Below are positions 1 to 9,009 of a stretch of 64,000 nucleotides of DNA, piece by piece. How positions within the stretch are numbered: the first letter of the stretch is position 1; each line of letters starts with the position of its first letter. This DNA comes from Pseudoduganella armeniaca (GTDB lineage Bacteria > Pseudomonadota > Gammaproteobacteria > Burkholderiales > Burkholderiaceae_D): the NCBI RefSeq assembly GCF_003028855.1, contig NZ_CP028324.1, positions 1,240,001 through 1,304,000 of the forward strand, written 5' to 3'. The position numbers and the translations under genes were made by a program. The notes under the pieces were generated by a model. It was not told the DNA's origin, ran no database searches, and saw only the letters and a program-made list of their open reading frames with translations.

Positions 1-400
1 GCAGATGTCGGAGCGGCTGCGCCGCAAGCTGCCGGACGAACAGCATCGCATCGAGTTCCTGGAAACGGCGTGGTACGAGGCGCGCCGCGCGGGCCTCGAC
101 CCCGGGCTGGTGCTGGGACTGATCCAGGTCGAATCGGCGTATCGCAAGTACGCCGTGTCGATCGTCGGCGCGCGCGGCTACATGCAGGTGATGCCGTTCT
201 GGACCAACGTGATCGGCGACAGCGACCGCCGCAAGCTGTTCAACATGCAGACCAACCTGCGCTATGGCTGCGCGATACTGCGGATGTACGTGGACATGGA
301 AGGCGGCAACCTGTACCTGGCGCTGGGCCGCTACAACGGCAGCCGTGGGCGGCCAGAGTATCCGAACGCGGTGCTCAAGGCCTGGAACAACTGGAAGTGA
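1..400 (+). CDS. Lytic transglycosylase (SLT domain), 3' part, cut by window edge
   Basis: The reading frame is open to the left edge, so the true start lies outside the window; the first ATG inside is at position 5. The visible 131 residues form a goose-type lysozyme/Slt fold: QVESAY with the likely catalytic Glu (residue 43 counted from position 5), then ARGYMQVMPFW and a late RYNGS segment, all standard for periplasmic murein transglycosylases that cleave the MurNAc-GlcNAc bond to leave 1,6-anhydro ends. The N-terminus, and so any signal peptide or lipobox, cannot be seen. The gene ends five bases before a long perfect hairpin. The family assignment is firm; the exact member is not. Confidence 0.85.
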   Translation, partial: QMSERLRRKLPDEQHRIEFLETAWYEARRAGLDPGLVLGLIQVESAYRKYAVSIVGARGYMQVMPFWTNVIGDSDRRKLFNMQTNLRYGCAILRMYVDMEGGNLYLALGRYNGSRGRPEYPNAVLKAWNNWK

Positions 401-405
401 GCCGC

Positions 406-468
406 AAAACCGGGGTCAGGTCTGTCATTCGGACAAAATGTCCGAATGACAGACCTGACCCCGGTTTT
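406..468. repeat. Perfect 30-bp inverted repeat, GGGGTCAGGTCTG family
   Basis: Arms 406-435 and 439-468 are perfectly complementary around a 3-base AAA loop. The outer part carries CCGGGGTCAGGTCTG and the inner part TCATTCGGACA. It begins 5 bases after the transglycosylase stop. There is no T tract directly after either arm, so it is not a classical rho-independent terminator. A near copy lies at 9010-9069. Confidence 0.9.
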
Positions 469-473
469 CGGAC

Positions 474-504
474 AAAAAAATACCCCGGTCGCAACGCGCC
501 GGGG
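474..504 (-). terminator. Rho-independent terminator of the SWIB gene
   Basis: On the minus strand CCCCGG pairs with CCGGGG (483-504) and is followed by a run of seven T (474-480). It lies about 30 bases past the stop of the minus-strand SWIB-domain gene. Confidence 0.75.
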
Positions 505-535
505 CTGTCGTCGACGGCTCGCATGCCGCCGCCGC

Positions 536-919
536 TTATTTCAGGTGATCGGAGATCAGCTTCGTCATCTCGAACATGGACACTTGCGCCTTGCCGCCGA
601 AAACGGCTTTCAGCTTGTCGTCGGCATTGATCATGCGACGGTTGGCGGCGTCCTGCAGGTTGTGCTTCTTGATGTAATCCCAGACTTTTTTCGTGACTTC
701 GGTGCGCGGCAGCGGGGAGGCGCCTACTACCGGGGACAGTGCGGCCGAAGGAGTCATCTCCTTCATGAATGCCGCGTTGGGCTTGCGTGCTGCGGGTGCT
801 GCCTTTTTCGCTGCCGGCTTGGCTGCAGCTTTCGCTGGAGCGGCGGCCTTCTTTGCCGGAGCCGCTTTGGTCGCGGCCTTCTTGGCTGGTGCTGCCGGGG
901 ATTTCTTGGCTGTTGCCAT
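536..919 (-). CDS. SWIB/MDM2-domain protein with histone H1-like tail
   Basis: This is a 127-residue protein in two parts. Residues 1-48 are almost only Ala, Lys and Pro in AAPAKKAA-type repeats, like the tails of histone H1 and bacterial HctB/AlgP proteins. Residues about 52-127 match the SWIB/MDM2 fold (LPRTEVTKKVWDYIKKHNLQ, then a terminal MFEMTKLISDHL helix). A nucleoid-associated, DNA-binding role is the family expectation; the SWIB partner in bacteria is unknown. The start is well set: GGAGG lies 8 bases before the ATG on the minus strand. The gene stands alone between its own terminator and that of ffh. Confidence 0.85.
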   Translation of the reverse strand: MATAKKSPAAPAKKAATKAAPAKKAAAPAKAAAKPAAKKAAPAARKPNAAFMKEMTPSAALSPVVGASPLPRTEVTKKVWDYIKKHNLQDAANRRMINADDKLKAVFGGKAQVSMFEMTKLISDHLK

Positions 920-1057
920 ATTCGAGCCTCCTTAACAAACACATGGAAAATTGCGCAATACAATCGCACGGCTAATATTGGTGGGGATTGTTTAAGTATG
1001 CAAGCGTTTTTCGCGTTTTTTGTGGGAAACGACACGTAAGATAACGCCAACAAACGT

Positions 1058-1093
1058 AAAAACCGCCGGGACGCGTTTGCGGCCGGCGGTTTT
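1058..1093 (-). terminator. Terminator downstream of ffh
   Basis: An 11-bp stem (1059-1069 with 1083-1093, CCGCCGG/CCGGCGG core flanked by A and T runs) sits downstream of the minus-strand ffh gene. The A/T flanks would let it work in both directions. It separates ffh from the promoter region of the SWIB gene. Confidence 0.7.
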
Positions 1094-1127
1094 GCAGTGA
1101 TCTCGGGTGGCTGCGGTGGTGAAAACC

Positions 1128-1156
1128 GGGGACAGTCCCCTTTGGGGACAGTCCCC
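1128..1156. repeat. Tandem GGGGACAGTCCCC palindromes
   Basis: Two copies of the 13-base near-palindrome GGGGACAGTCCCC (1128-1140 and 1144-1156) are separated by TTT, giving a compact hairpin. It lies 24 bases beyond the ffh stop codon. It shares the GGGGACAG start with the longer hairpins at 13385 and 47435. Confidence 0.75.
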
Positions 1157-1179
1157 GACGCATCATGCGCCGCGGGCTT

Positions 1180-2547
1180 TCAGCGCAGCCCAGGCATCAT
1201 GCCCTTCATCGAGCGCATCATCTTCATCATGCCGCCGCCCGACAGCTTCTTCATCATCGTCTGCATCTGCTCGAACTGATTGAGCATGCGATTGACTTCC
1301 TGTACCTGCACGCCCGCGCCGGCCGCGATGCGACGCTTGCGCGCTGCCTTGATCAGTTCCGGCTTGGCCCGTTCGGCCGGCGTCATCGAGTCGATGATGC
1401 CGACCATGCGGCGCACCTGCTTGTCCGCCTGGTCCATGTTGGCGCCGCCGGCGGCCTGCTGGAACTGGGCCGGCAGCTTGTCGACCAGGCTGGCCATGCC
1501 GCCCATCTTCTTCATCTGGCCCAGCTGCGCCTTGAAGTCGTTCATGTCGAACTTGCCGCCCGACTTGACCTTGGCCGCCAGGTCGGCCGCGGCCTTCTGG
1601 TCGACGCCCTTGCGCGCTTCCTCGACCAGCGCAAGGATGTCGCCCATGCCCAGGATGCGGTTGGCCATGCGCGAAGGATCGAACGGCTCCAGGCCATCGA
1701 GCTTCTCGGACACGCCGGCGAACTTGATCGGCTTGCCCGTGATGTGACGCACCGACAGCGCGGCGCCGCCGCGCGAATCGCCATCGAGCTTGGTCAGCAC
1801 GATACCGGTCAGCGGCAGCGCGTCGTTGAAGGCCTTGGCGGTGTTGATCGCATCCTGGCCCAGCATCGCGTCGACCACGAACAGCGTCTCGACCGGTTTC
1901 ACCGCGCCGTGCACGGCGGCGATTTCCTTCATCATCTCCTCGTCGATACCGAGGCGGCCGGCGGTGTCGACGATCAGCACGTCGTGGTAGTGCTTCTTGG
2001 CCCAGTCCAGCGCTGCCAGCGCGATGTCGACCGGCTTGTCGGTGGCCGACGACGGGAAGAAGTCGGCACCGGCCTGGCCGGTGACGGACTGCAGCTGGGC
2101 GATCGCGGCGGGACGGTACACGTCGGCCGAGACGGTCAGCACTTTCTTCTTCTTCTCTTCGCGCAGGTACTTGGCCAGCTTGCCGACGGTGGTGGTTTTA
2201 CCGACACCCTGCAGGCCGGCCATCAGGATGATCGCGGGCGGCTGCTGCGCAAAGCTCAGTTGCGCCGCTTCCGGGCCCAGGTCGGCGCCCATCAGCGCGC
2301 CCAGTTCGCGCTGCACGACGCCAACCAGGGCCTGGCCCGGCGTCAGCGACGAGATCACTTCCTCGCCCAGCGCCTTCTCCTTGACCTTGCCGATGAACTC
2401 GCGCACGGCCGGCAGCGCCACGTCGGCCTCCAGCAGCGCCAGGCGCACTTCGCGCAGCATCTCGGCGGTGTTCGCCTCGGTCAGGCGGGCCTCGCCGCGC
2501 ATGGTCTTGACGACCTTGGCGAGGCGTTGAGTCAGATTGTCTAGCAT
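1180..2547 (-). CDS. ffh: Signal recognition particle protein Ffh
   Basis: This 455-residue protein is the SRP54 GTPase that binds 4.5S RNA and signal sequences and delivers ribosomes to FtsY at the inner membrane. Order: N domain (1-90), G domain with GLQGVGKTTT (111-120), DTAGRL (194-199) and TKLDGDSRGG (252-261), then the methionine-rich M domain from about residue 300, ending in MMKMMRSMKGMMPG. Length and all motifs are normal. In many proteobacteria ffh lies next to ypjD; here ypjD is 6.6 kb away, with membrane, lipoprotein and ABC transporter genes between them. A terminator hairpin and a GGGGACAG palindrome follow the stop. Confidence 0.98.
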   Translation of the reverse strand: MLDNLTQRLAKVVKTMRGEARLTEANTAEMLREVRLALLEADVALPAVREFIGKVKEKALGEEVISSLTPGQALVGVVQRELGALMGADLGPEAAQLSFAQQPPAIILMAGLQGVGKTTTVGKLAKYLREEKKKKVLTVSADVYRPAAIAQLQSVTGQAGADFFPSSATDKPVDIALAALDWAKKHYHDVLIVDTAGRLGIDEEMMKEIAAVHGAVKPVETLFVVDAMLGQDAINTAKAFNDALPLTGIVLTKLDGDSRGGAALSVRHITGKPIKFAGVSEKLDGLEPFDPSRMANRILGMGDILALVEEARKGVDQKAAADLAAKVKSGGKFDMNDFKAQLGQMKKMGGMASLVDKLPAQFQQAAGGANMDQADKQVRRMVGIIDSMTPAERAKPELIKAARKRRIAAGAGVQVQEVNRMLNQFEQMQTMMKKLSGGGMMKMMRSMKGMMPGLR

Positions 2548-2724
2548 GATGAACCTGTGGATTGGATGGTCGGCCGGACGGCCGGACAGATGGGCATCAT
2601 TTTACCCGATCGCGGCGCACCCGCCCGCAGTCCCGCTGCCGCTGCCGCGCGGTTGCGCCAGCACAGGGAAACCTCACCAAATGTCACAGCCGTGCACAAC
2701 CCGAAGGGCATTTGTGCTTTCGCA

Positions 2725-2753
2725 TTGACAACGTTATGGCCAGCCTGCATCGT
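2725..2753 (+). promoter_or_regulatory. Possible sigma-70 promoter for the DUF898/M48 pair
   Basis: A perfect TTGACA (2725-2730) is followed after 17 bases by CATCGT (2748-2753), a 3/6 match to TATAAT. It lies 30 bases before the chosen start at 2783. The -10 is weak, so confidence is limited. Confidence 0.4.
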
Positions 2754-2782
2754 GCTCGTTTGTTAAAAACATGGAGAGCATC

Positions 2783-3847
2783 ATGTCCGCCGTCCTGGAG
2801 AAAATCACGCCGTCCGCCGCACCGCCGGCAGTCACCGAGGAACGCTTCGTATTCACTGCCAGCGGCAGCGAATACTTCCGCATCTGGATCGTCAACCTGC
2901 TGCTGACGATCGTCACCCTCGGCGTGTACAGCGCCTGGGCAAAGGTGCGTACGCACCAGTACTTCTACTCCAATATCCGGCTCGCCGGCAGCAGCTTCGA
3001 ATACCACGGCAACCCGCTGGCCATCCTGAAGGGCTTACTGATCGGGGTCGCGCTGCTGGGCGGCTACCAGCTGGCGCTGCACCTGTCGCCCGTCGCCGGT
3101 TTCGCGATGATGGGCGTGATGGCCGCACTGTTGCCATGGCTGTTGTGGAAAAGCCTGCAGTTCGCCCTGCATAACAGCAGCTTCCGCGGCATCCGCTTCG
3201 GTTTTCGCGGCAGCCTGGGGGGCGCCTACCTGAATTACCTGGTGCTGCCGATCGCCTCGGTATTCACGCTGGGCCTGCTGTACCCGTTCGTGCACCAGCG
3301 CATCAAGCGCTTCCAGCACACGGAAAGCCGCTACGGCGACACGTTCTTCTCGTTCGACGCCAAGGTCGGCGCGTTCTACAAGGCCTACGGCCACCTGATC
3401 GTCTTGCAGATCGGTGGCGGTATCGCGCTCGGCATCGCCGGTGCCATCCTGGGTGCGTTGCTGGGCTGGGCCGGCCTCGGTGCCAAGGCAGGCATGATCG
3501 TGCCGTTCATCCTCATCTATCCGTACATGCTGTGCGTGACCTGGGCGTTCATGGCCGTGATCCAGAACCTGATCTGGAATCACACGCAACTGGGCCCGCA
3601 CCGCTTCGTCTCCACGATGACGTGGCAGGGCTTGATGAAGCTGTACGTGACCAATACGCTGGGCATGATCTTCACGCTGGGCCTGTACATTCCGTTCGCC
3701 CACGTGCGCATGGTGAAGTACCGCCTCGAGTGCACGACGCTGCTGGTGGCGGGCAGCCTGGATGACGTCAGCGCCGTCAAGGGCGGCGAAGTCGGCGCGC
3801 TGGGCGACGGCGTGGTCGACCTGGCCGGTATCGACCTGTCGCTGTGA
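2783..3847 (+). CDS. DUF898 (YjgN-like) inner membrane protein
   Basis: Polytopic membrane protein of the DUF898/YjgN family, 354 residues from the ATG at 2783. An in-frame ATG exists at 2771, but GGAGAG (2773-2778) sits four bases before 2783, so the later start is preferred. The family marks are visible: the repeated WAKVRTHQYFYSN / PFVHQRIKRFQH / PFAHVRMVKYRLE blocks after hydrophobic segments, each preceded by a glycine-rich TLGVYS/TLGLLY/TLGLYI turn. The function of the family is not known. Its stop overlaps the next gene (M48 peptidase) by four bases, so the two are probably co-translated. Confidence 0.85.
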   Translation: MSAVLEKITPSAAPPAVTEERFVFTASGSEYFRIWIVNLLLTIVTLGVYSAWAKVRTHQYFYSNIRLAGSSFEYHGNPLAILKGLLIGVALLGGYQLALHLSPVAGFAMMGVMAALLPWLLWKSLQFALHNSSFRGIRFGFRGSLGGAYLNYLVLPIASVFTLGLLYPFVHQRIKRFQHTESRYGDTFFSFDAKVGAFYKAYGHLIVLQIGGGIALGIAGAILGALLGWAGLGAKAGMIVPFILIYPYMLCVTWAFMAVIQNLIWNHTQLGPHRFVSTMTWQGLMKLYVTNTLGMIFTLGLYIPFAHVRMVKYRLECTTLLVAGSLDDVSAVKGGEVGALGDGVVDLAGIDLSL

Positions 3848-4854
3848 TGACGGACGCCATCGCGGTGCCAGGCCGTTTCTACGACGGCCAGAGCGCACGG
3901 GCGCATCGCGTCGTGCTGAGCGTGCGCGATGGCCACGCATGCCTGGAGGGCGAAGCCCAACGCTGCGTGCCGCTGGCGCAGGTGCGGGTCTCCGAACGCA
4001 CCGCCCGTGCGCCACGCAAGCTGACGTTCGCCGACGAGGCATGCTTCGAGCCGGACGAACGCGCCGCGATGGAGTCGCTGCTGCACGCCACCGGCCATCG
4101 GGACGGCAGCGTTGTACGGCTCCAGCAAAGCTGGCGCGCCGTCTCGATCGCCCTGGCCGCGCTGGTGCTGGTGCTCGCCACGGGCTACCTGTACGTGCTG
4201 CCGGCCGGCGCGGCCTGGATCGCGCGGGCCTTGCCACTGTCGGTGGAGCGCCAGCTGGGGCAGGGCGTGCTCGACGTGCTGGATCGCCACGCGTTCCGGC
4301 CGACCCGCCTGCCGGCCGCGCGCCGCACGGCGCTGGCGCAGGCATTTGCACGCCTGGCGCCGCCGCGGGATGGCGCGCCGCCGTATCGGCTGCTGTTCCG
4401 GCAAAGCCGCATCGGCCCGAACGCGTTCGCGCTGCCGTCCGGCGACATCGTGCTGACCGACGAACTGGTGACACTGCTGGAGGACGACCAGGCCATCCTG
4501 GCCACGCTGGCGCATGAACTGGGCCACCTGCACGAGCGCCACATGACGCGGCGGCTGATCCAGGGTTCCGTGGTGACGGCCGTGGGCACGTTGGTGTTCG
4601 GCGACGCCACGTCGTTGCTGGCCGGCCTGCCGGCCCTGGCGCTGGACCTGCGCTACTCGCGCGACGCCGAGCAGGAAGCGGACGATTACGCGGCGGCCAT
4701 GCTGCGCCAGAACGGCATCGGGCTGGCGCACCTGGAGCGGCTGTTTGCGGCCCTGCAGGAACTGGAGGAGAAGGACGGGGCGCCGCCGCCCTATTTGTCC
4801 AGCCATCCGCCGTCGGCCGAGCGGCTGGCGCGGCTGCGCCGACAGCTCGACTGA
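3844..4854 (+). CDS. M48-family zinc metallopeptidase, membrane-anchored
   Basis: A 336-residue peptidase with one transmembrane segment (about 99-120), HELGH zinc site (224-228) and a downstream EQEAD (276-280) that supplies the third ligand. This is the M48 pattern of HtpX/BepA/LoiP-type proteases, which work in membrane or envelope quality control. The N-terminal 95 residues before the membrane segment are not a recognised domain. Translation is coupled to the DUF898 gene by an ATGA overlap. DUF898 followed by an M48 peptidase is a pairing I have seen elsewhere in proteobacteria, which suggests a shared envelope role, but the substrate cannot be told. Confidence 0.88.
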   Translation: MMTDAIAVPGRFYDGQSARAHRVVLSVRDGHACLEGEAQRCVPLAQVRVSERTARAPRKLTFADEACFEPDERAAMESLLHATGHRDGSVVRLQQSWRAVSIALAALVLVLATGYLYVLPAGAAWIARALPLSVERQLGQGVLDVLDRHAFRPTRLPAARRTALAQAFARLAPPRDGAPPYRLLFRQSRIGPNAFALPSGDIVLTDELVTLLEDDQAILATLAHELGHLHERHMTRRLIQGSVVTAVGTLVFGDATSLLAGLPALALDLRYSRDAEQEADDYAAAMLRQNGIGLAHLERLFAALQELEEKDGAPPPYLSSHPPSAERLARLRRQLD

Positions 4855-4871
4855 CGGCGCGTACCGTCGCT

Positions 4872-6086
4872 TCAGTGCGGCAGCACCAGTTTCACCACCA
4901 GGCCGTCGCCCAGCAACACCAGCGTGCTGCCGCCAGCGACGATCAGGTGTTGTACGCTGGGCAGGCAGCCCGGCAGCGGCCCCGGCTTGAAGCCGTCGCA
5001 GGTGGGGGCGCCGGCCACCACCTTCCTGGCGCCGCTCGGCGACGTTTGTACGAGCGTCCTGGCGGCCGCGTCGTACTCATAGGTGTTGCCGTGCATGTCC
5101 GCGTGCAGGCTGCGCGGCAGGCTCGATATCGTCGTCACCACGCCCGCCGTCGTCACCTTGCGCGCCACGTTGTTCAGGTCCTGCACGTAGATCACGTCGT
5201 CGTAGTCGATGCCAACCGCGTCGGGGTACATGAAGCGTGCCGCGCTGCCGGTACCGTCGGCGATGCCCGTGCTGGCCGCCGTCTCGACGCCGGCCAGTAC
5301 CGACAGCGTGCCGGTCGGGGTGATCTTCAGCAGTGACGAGCCGCCGTTGCTGCTGGCGCCGCCGGAGCCGTACGCGTTCCCGTAGTAGAAATTGCCGGTA
5401 CGGTCGACCACCAGGCTGGTCGGTTCCGTGAAGCGGCGCGCATTGTTCGCCGTGTCGGCCTGGCCGAACCAGGCGCGTTGCGGATCGCGGCCCCCGATCA
5501 GCGTGGTCACGGTGCCGTCCGGTGCGATCTTGCGCAGGCGTCCCGGCGTCGGCAGGCTCGGGCGGCTGGTGTAATGTTCCAGCACGAAGACATTGCCGGC
5601 CGTGTCGGCCGCAATGCGGCGCGGGTAGAGGAAGGATGCCGCGGCGCCCACGCCGTCGGCGCTTTCCGGCGCGGCATGGCCGGCCAGCAGTGTCAGGCCG
5701 CTTGGGCCGGGTTCCGGCGTGACGGCGACGGTCAGCGTGGTCGACGTGCTGCCGCTGGTGGCAACGATCGGCACCAGCGTCGTCTTGGCGACGCCGTTCG
5801 CTGGCGGCGTGTAGGTGACGGATGTTCCCGTAGTCGAGCTCAAGGTGCCCGGCGCGCCGTCGGCCAGCTTCCATTGGATGGTGCCGGTGCCGGAGGATGC
5901 CGCCGTCACCGCGATGCCGGCGCCGCCGGGCAGCGTGCGCAAGGTGGTGCTCGACAGCGTCAGCGTCACCGGCTGGGCCGGCGGCTGCGGTTGCGGCGTG
6001 CCGCTGGCGTTGTCGGAGTCGGAGCCGCCGCAGCCGGCCAGTGCGGAGACCAAGGCGCCCAGGGCGAGGGTATGGAAAGGTTTCAT
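4872..6086 (-). CDS. NHL-repeat-type lipoprotein
   Basis: A 404-residue exported lipoprotein: signal peptide with lipobox LAGC (16-19), so Cys19 should be lipidated. A Ser/Asp/Pro-rich linker is followed by an Ig-like stretch (about 40-125) and then repeats of the form ADTAGNVFVLE / VDRTGNFYYGN / IDYDDVIYVQD with KI(A/T)P(D/T)GT, typical of NHL or SMP-30-like beta-propellers. Such propellers often bind ligands or partners and are rarely enzymes. It is transcribed toward the M48 gene, 17 bases apart at the stops, so the two are convergent and not co-regulated. Function unknown. Confidence 0.8.
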   Translation of the reverse strand: MKPFHTLALGALVSALAGCGGSDSDNASGTPQPQPPAQPVTLTLSSTTLRTLPGGAGIAVTAASSGTGTIQWKLADGAPGTLSSTTGTSVTYTPPANGVAKTTLVPIVATSGSTSTTLTVAVTPEPGPSGLTLLAGHAAPESADGVGAAASFLYPRRIAADTAGNVFVLEHYTSRPSLPTPGRLRKIAPDGTVTTLIGGRDPQRAWFGQADTANNARRFTEPTSLVVDRTGNFYYGNAYGSGGASSNGGSSLLKITPTGTLSVLAGVETAASTGIADGTGSAARFMYPDAVGIDYDDVIYVQDLNNVARKVTTAGVVTTISSLPRSLHADMHGNTYEYDAAARTLVQTSPSGARKVVAGAPTCDGFKPGPLPGCLPSVQHLIVAGGSTLVLLGDGLVVKLVLPH

Positions 6087-6314
6087 GGTGATGCGCTCGT
6101 TCGATTGGCCCGGCCCATGCCGGGGATGCGCGATTATGGCCTGCGCTGAACTATTGAAATCTCACCTATTCTCTCGGGGCCAAAGAGATTGGTAACGAGC
6201 TGTAACCAGCAAGCGCAGCTTGCCTGACTTGTTGTTTCTCAAAGATAATATTTGGGTTGCCTGTATTGTCCACATTTTCGTGCACATTTCGGTACGGCGG
6301 CAGTGCCCCAGGCA

Positions 6315-6343
6315 TTGGGGTTCGCGCACGGCAAGGTTATGAT
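6315..6343 (+). promoter_or_regulatory. Sigma-70-like promoter of the ABC importer
   Basis: TTGGGG (6315-6320), 17-base spacer, TATGAT (6338-6343, 5/6 match). It sits 43 bases before the start codon of the binding protein, in a 299-base divergent intergenic region. No operator was recognised. Confidence 0.5.
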
Positions 6344-6385
6344 GGCCGGGCATTTTCGACCATGTAGTTTTTCAAGGAGACCCGG

Positions 6386-7354
6386 ATGAAATTGAAGTCG
6401 ATGGCGGTGGCGGCATGGCTGGTCTTGTGCGCAACGGGCGCGCAGGCACAGGAGGTGGTCCGGCTGGGCAACCTGAAATTCGCGCATTACGGCGCGGTGT
6501 CCTATATAAAAGAGATCGCCCCCAAGTGTGGCATCAAGGTGGAGGAACACATCTTCGCCAAGGGCCTGGACGTGATGCAGGCAATCATCGCCGGTGAACT
6601 GGACGTGGGCACGACGGCATCGGAGGCGGCCATCTCGGGTCGCGCCGGCGGCGCGCCGATCTACGTGGTGGCCGGTTTCGCCAAGGGCGGCGCGCGCCTG
6701 GTGGGTCGCAGCGACCTGAATCTGAAGTCGATCGCGGACCTGAAGGGCAAGCGCGTGGGCGTGACGCGCGGCGGCATCCAGGAAGTACTGCTGCTGGCCG
6801 AACTGCAGCAGGCCGGCCTGACGGCTTCCGACCAGCCGGGCAAGGACGTGCGCCTGGTGTTCCTGGCCTACGCGGACCTGAACCAGGCCCTGCTCGGCAA
6901 GAACATCGACGCGATGATGCAATCGGAACCGCAGTCGTCCCAGGCCATCAACAAGGGCTTCGGCAACGAGATCATGAAACCGTACAACACGCCGATCGGC
7001 GAGCCGGTGCGCACGATGGTCATGACGGAGAAGTTCTACAAGGAGCGCCGTCCGGTCGCCGAGAAATTCATGCGCTGCTTCGTCGAGGCCACCAAGACCT
7101 TCCTCGACAACAAGGCCACCGCCGAGAAGTACGTGCGCGAGGTCGTGTTCAAGGGCCAGATCACCAAGGACGATTTCGAGGACGCCATCGGCAATTCGCC
7201 GTACAGCTACGACATCACGCCGGAACACATCCAGACGACCACCGACATCATGGTCAAGACGGGCGTCGGCCGCATGAGCCGTCCGCCGGTGGCGAAGGAC
7301 TGGGTCCGCACCGACCTCCTGGAGCAGGCCAAGAAAAGCCTGGGCGTGAAATAA
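6386..7354 (+). CDS. ABC transporter substrate-binding protein, NMT1/SsuA/TauA class
   Basis: A 322-residue periplasmic binding protein with a signal peptide ending at AQA (about residue 21). The body follows the NMT1/THI5-like/SsuA fold: LDVMQAIIAGELDVGTTAS, VGVTRGGIQEVLL and repeated ligand-pocket glycines. Such proteins bind sulfonates, taurine, nitrate or pyrimidine precursors; the sequence alone does not say which. The start is supported by AAGGAGA (6374-6380) five bases before the ATG. It is first in a three-gene operon with its permease and ATPase. No sulfatase, monooxygenase or thiamine gene is adjacent to define the substrate. Confidence 0.88.
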   Translation: MKLKSMAVAAWLVLCATGAQAQEVVRLGNLKFAHYGAVSYIKEIAPKCGIKVEEHIFAKGLDVMQAIIAGELDVGTTASEAAISGRAGGAPIYVVAGFAKGGARLVGRSDLNLKSIADLKGKRVGVTRGGIQEVLLLAELQQAGLTASDQPGKDVRLVFLAYADLNQALLGKNIDAMMQSEPQSSQAINKGFGNEIMKPYNTPIGEPVRTMVMTEKFYKERRPVAEKFMRCFVEATKTFLDNKATAEKYVREVVFKGQITKDDFEDAIGNSPYSYDITPEHIQTTTDIMVKTGVGRMSRPPVAKDWVRTDLLEQAKKSLGVK

Positions 7355-7363
7355 GGGGAAACC

Positions 7364-8185
7364 ATGGCAAGGATCGATTGGCGGGAAGTCGGTGTCGGCA
7401 TGGTCGTGCCGGCGCTGGTGATCGCACTGTGGCACATGGCCGCGGTGCTGGAGTGGGTCAATCCACAGGTGCTGCCTGCGCCAGGCGCCGTGGTGACGAA
7501 GTGGGTCGAGTACCTGCTGCCGCTGCAGCCCTACGATCCGGCGGCCGGATCGAAGCTGCAGTGGATGTTCTCCGGTGAGCTGATCCACGATTCGCTTGGC
7601 AGCCTGTATCGCGTGGTCGTCGGCTTCGTCGTCGGTGCCGGGCTGGCGCTGCCGATCGGCCTTGCCATGGGCGCCAGCCGCCACGTGTATGCCTGGCTCA
7701 ATCCACTGGTGCAGCTGCTGCGGCCGATTCCGCCGATCGCCTATATTCCGTTGTCGATCCTGTGGTTCGGGCTGGGCAACCCGCCGGCGGTGTTCCTGAT
7801 CGCGCTGGGCGCCTTCTTCCCGGTGCTGATGAACACCGTGGCCGGGGTGCGCCACGTCGACGGCATCTACCTGCGCGCGGCGCGCAACCTGGGCGCCTCG
7901 GGCACGACGATGTTCGTGCGCGTGATCCTGCCGGCAGCCGTGCCGTACATCCTGTCCGGCGTACGCATCGGCATCGGCACCGCGTTCATCGTCGTCATCG
8001 TTTCCGAGATGATCGCCGTGAACAACGGCCTGGGCTTCCGCATCCTGGAGGCGCGCGAGTACTTCTGGTCCGACAAGATCATCGCCGGCATGATCACGAT
8101 CGGCCTGATCGGCCTGGCCATCGACATCGGCATGAACAAGCTGAACAACCACCTGCTGCGCTGGCATCGCGGCCTGGAGAATTGA
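7364..8185 (+). CDS. ABC transporter permease, SsuC/TauC class
   Basis: Inner membrane permease of 273 residues in the binding-protein-dependent transport family. The EAA loop that docks on the ATPase is visible as AARNLGASGTTMFVRVILP followed by AAVPYILSGVRIG. Several hydrophobic segments flank a long first periplasmic loop. The start lies 9 bases after the binding-protein stop, and the gene ends one base before the ATPase start, so the three genes form one transcription unit. Confidence 0.9.
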   Translation: MARIDWREVGVGMVVPALVIALWHMAAVLEWVNPQVLPAPGAVVTKWVEYLLPLQPYDPAAGSKLQWMFSGELIHDSLGSLYRVVVGFVVGAGLALPIGLAMGASRHVYAWLNPLVQLLRPIPPIAYIPLSILWFGLGNPPAVFLIALGAFFPVLMNTVAGVRHVDGIYLRAARNLGASGTTMFVRVILPAAVPYILSGVRIGIGTAFIVVIVSEMIAVNNGLGFRILEAREYFWSDKIIAGMITIGLIGLAIDIGMNKLNNHLLRWHRGLEN

Positions 8186-8186
8186 G

Positions 8187-8984
8187 ATGAGCGCACCCCA
8201 CATCGTCGTCACCAACGTCAACAAGGTGTTCTCCACCCCGGGGCGCGACGTCGTCGCGCTCAAGGACATCAACCTGGAAATCCCGCGCGGCCAGTTCGTC
8301 TGCCTGCTGGGCCCCTCCGGCTGTGGCAAGTCCACGCTGCTCAATGCGATTGCCGGCTTCGCGCTGCCTTCGTCCGGCACGATCACGGCGGACGGCCAGC
8401 TGGTCGCGGCGCCCGGTCCGGAGCGCGGCATGGTGTTCCAGGAATATGCGCTGTTCCCCTGGATGACGGTGGAAGACAACGTCGCCTTCGGCCTGGAGAT
8501 CAAGGGCCAGCCGAAAGCGCAGATCCGCGCCACCGTCGACAAGCTGTTGCAGATGCTGTCGCTGGCGGATTTTCGCCACCGCTATCCGAAGGACCTGTCC
8601 GGCGGCATGCGCCAGCGCGTGGCGATCGCGCGCGTGCTGGCGCTCGACTCGCCCATCATGCTGATGGACGAGCCGTTCGGCGCGCTCGATGCGCTGACCC
8701 GGCGCAACCTGCAGGACGAGCTGCTGCGCCTGTGGGCGGAGCTGAAGAAGACCATCATCTTCGTCACCCACAGCATCGAGGAAGCGATCTACCTGGCCGA
8801 CCGCATCGTCGTCATGACCTACCGGCCCGGCACCATCAAGCGCGACCTGATGGTGGACCTGCCGCGCCTGCGCGACCCGGCCGCCGCCGAGTTCAACGCC
8901 TTGAAGCGCGAACTGGGCCAGCTGGTGATGGAGGAGCAGCAGCGCCATCACAACGACGAGTTGCGCATGGCGGCGGTGGACTAG
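8187..8984 (+). CDS. ABC transporter ATPase, SsuB/TauB class
   Basis: A 265-residue nucleotide-binding subunit with all motifs intact: Walker A GPSGCGKST (42-50), Q-loop Gln85, signature LSGGMRQR (137-144), Walker B IMLMDEP (157-163) and the H-loop His near 195. It powers the importer encoded just upstream. A C-terminal extension (about 220-265) beyond the H-loop is of ordinary length for this class. It is followed after 25 bases by a perfect 29-bp hairpin. Confidence 0.93.
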   Translation: MSAPHIVVTNVNKVFSTPGRDVVALKDINLEIPRGQFVCLLGPSGCGKSTLLNAIAGFALPSSGTITADGQLVAAPGPERGMVFQEYALFPWMTVEDNVAFGLEIKGQPKAQIRATVDKLLQMLSLADFRHRYPKDLSGGMRQRVAIARVLALDSPIMLMDEPFGALDALTRRNLQDELLRLWAELKKTIIFVTHSIEEAIYLADRIVVMTYRPGTIKRDLMVDLPRLRDPAAAEFNALKRELGQLVMEEQQRHHNDELRMAAVD

Positions 8985-9009
8985 CCGCGAACGTCAAGCC
9001 GGGGCCATC

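Noticed and set aside
406..468. Reading the long hairpins as rho-independent terminators
   Set aside because: They have no T run after the stem on either strand; separate proper terminators exist nearby (for example 474-504).
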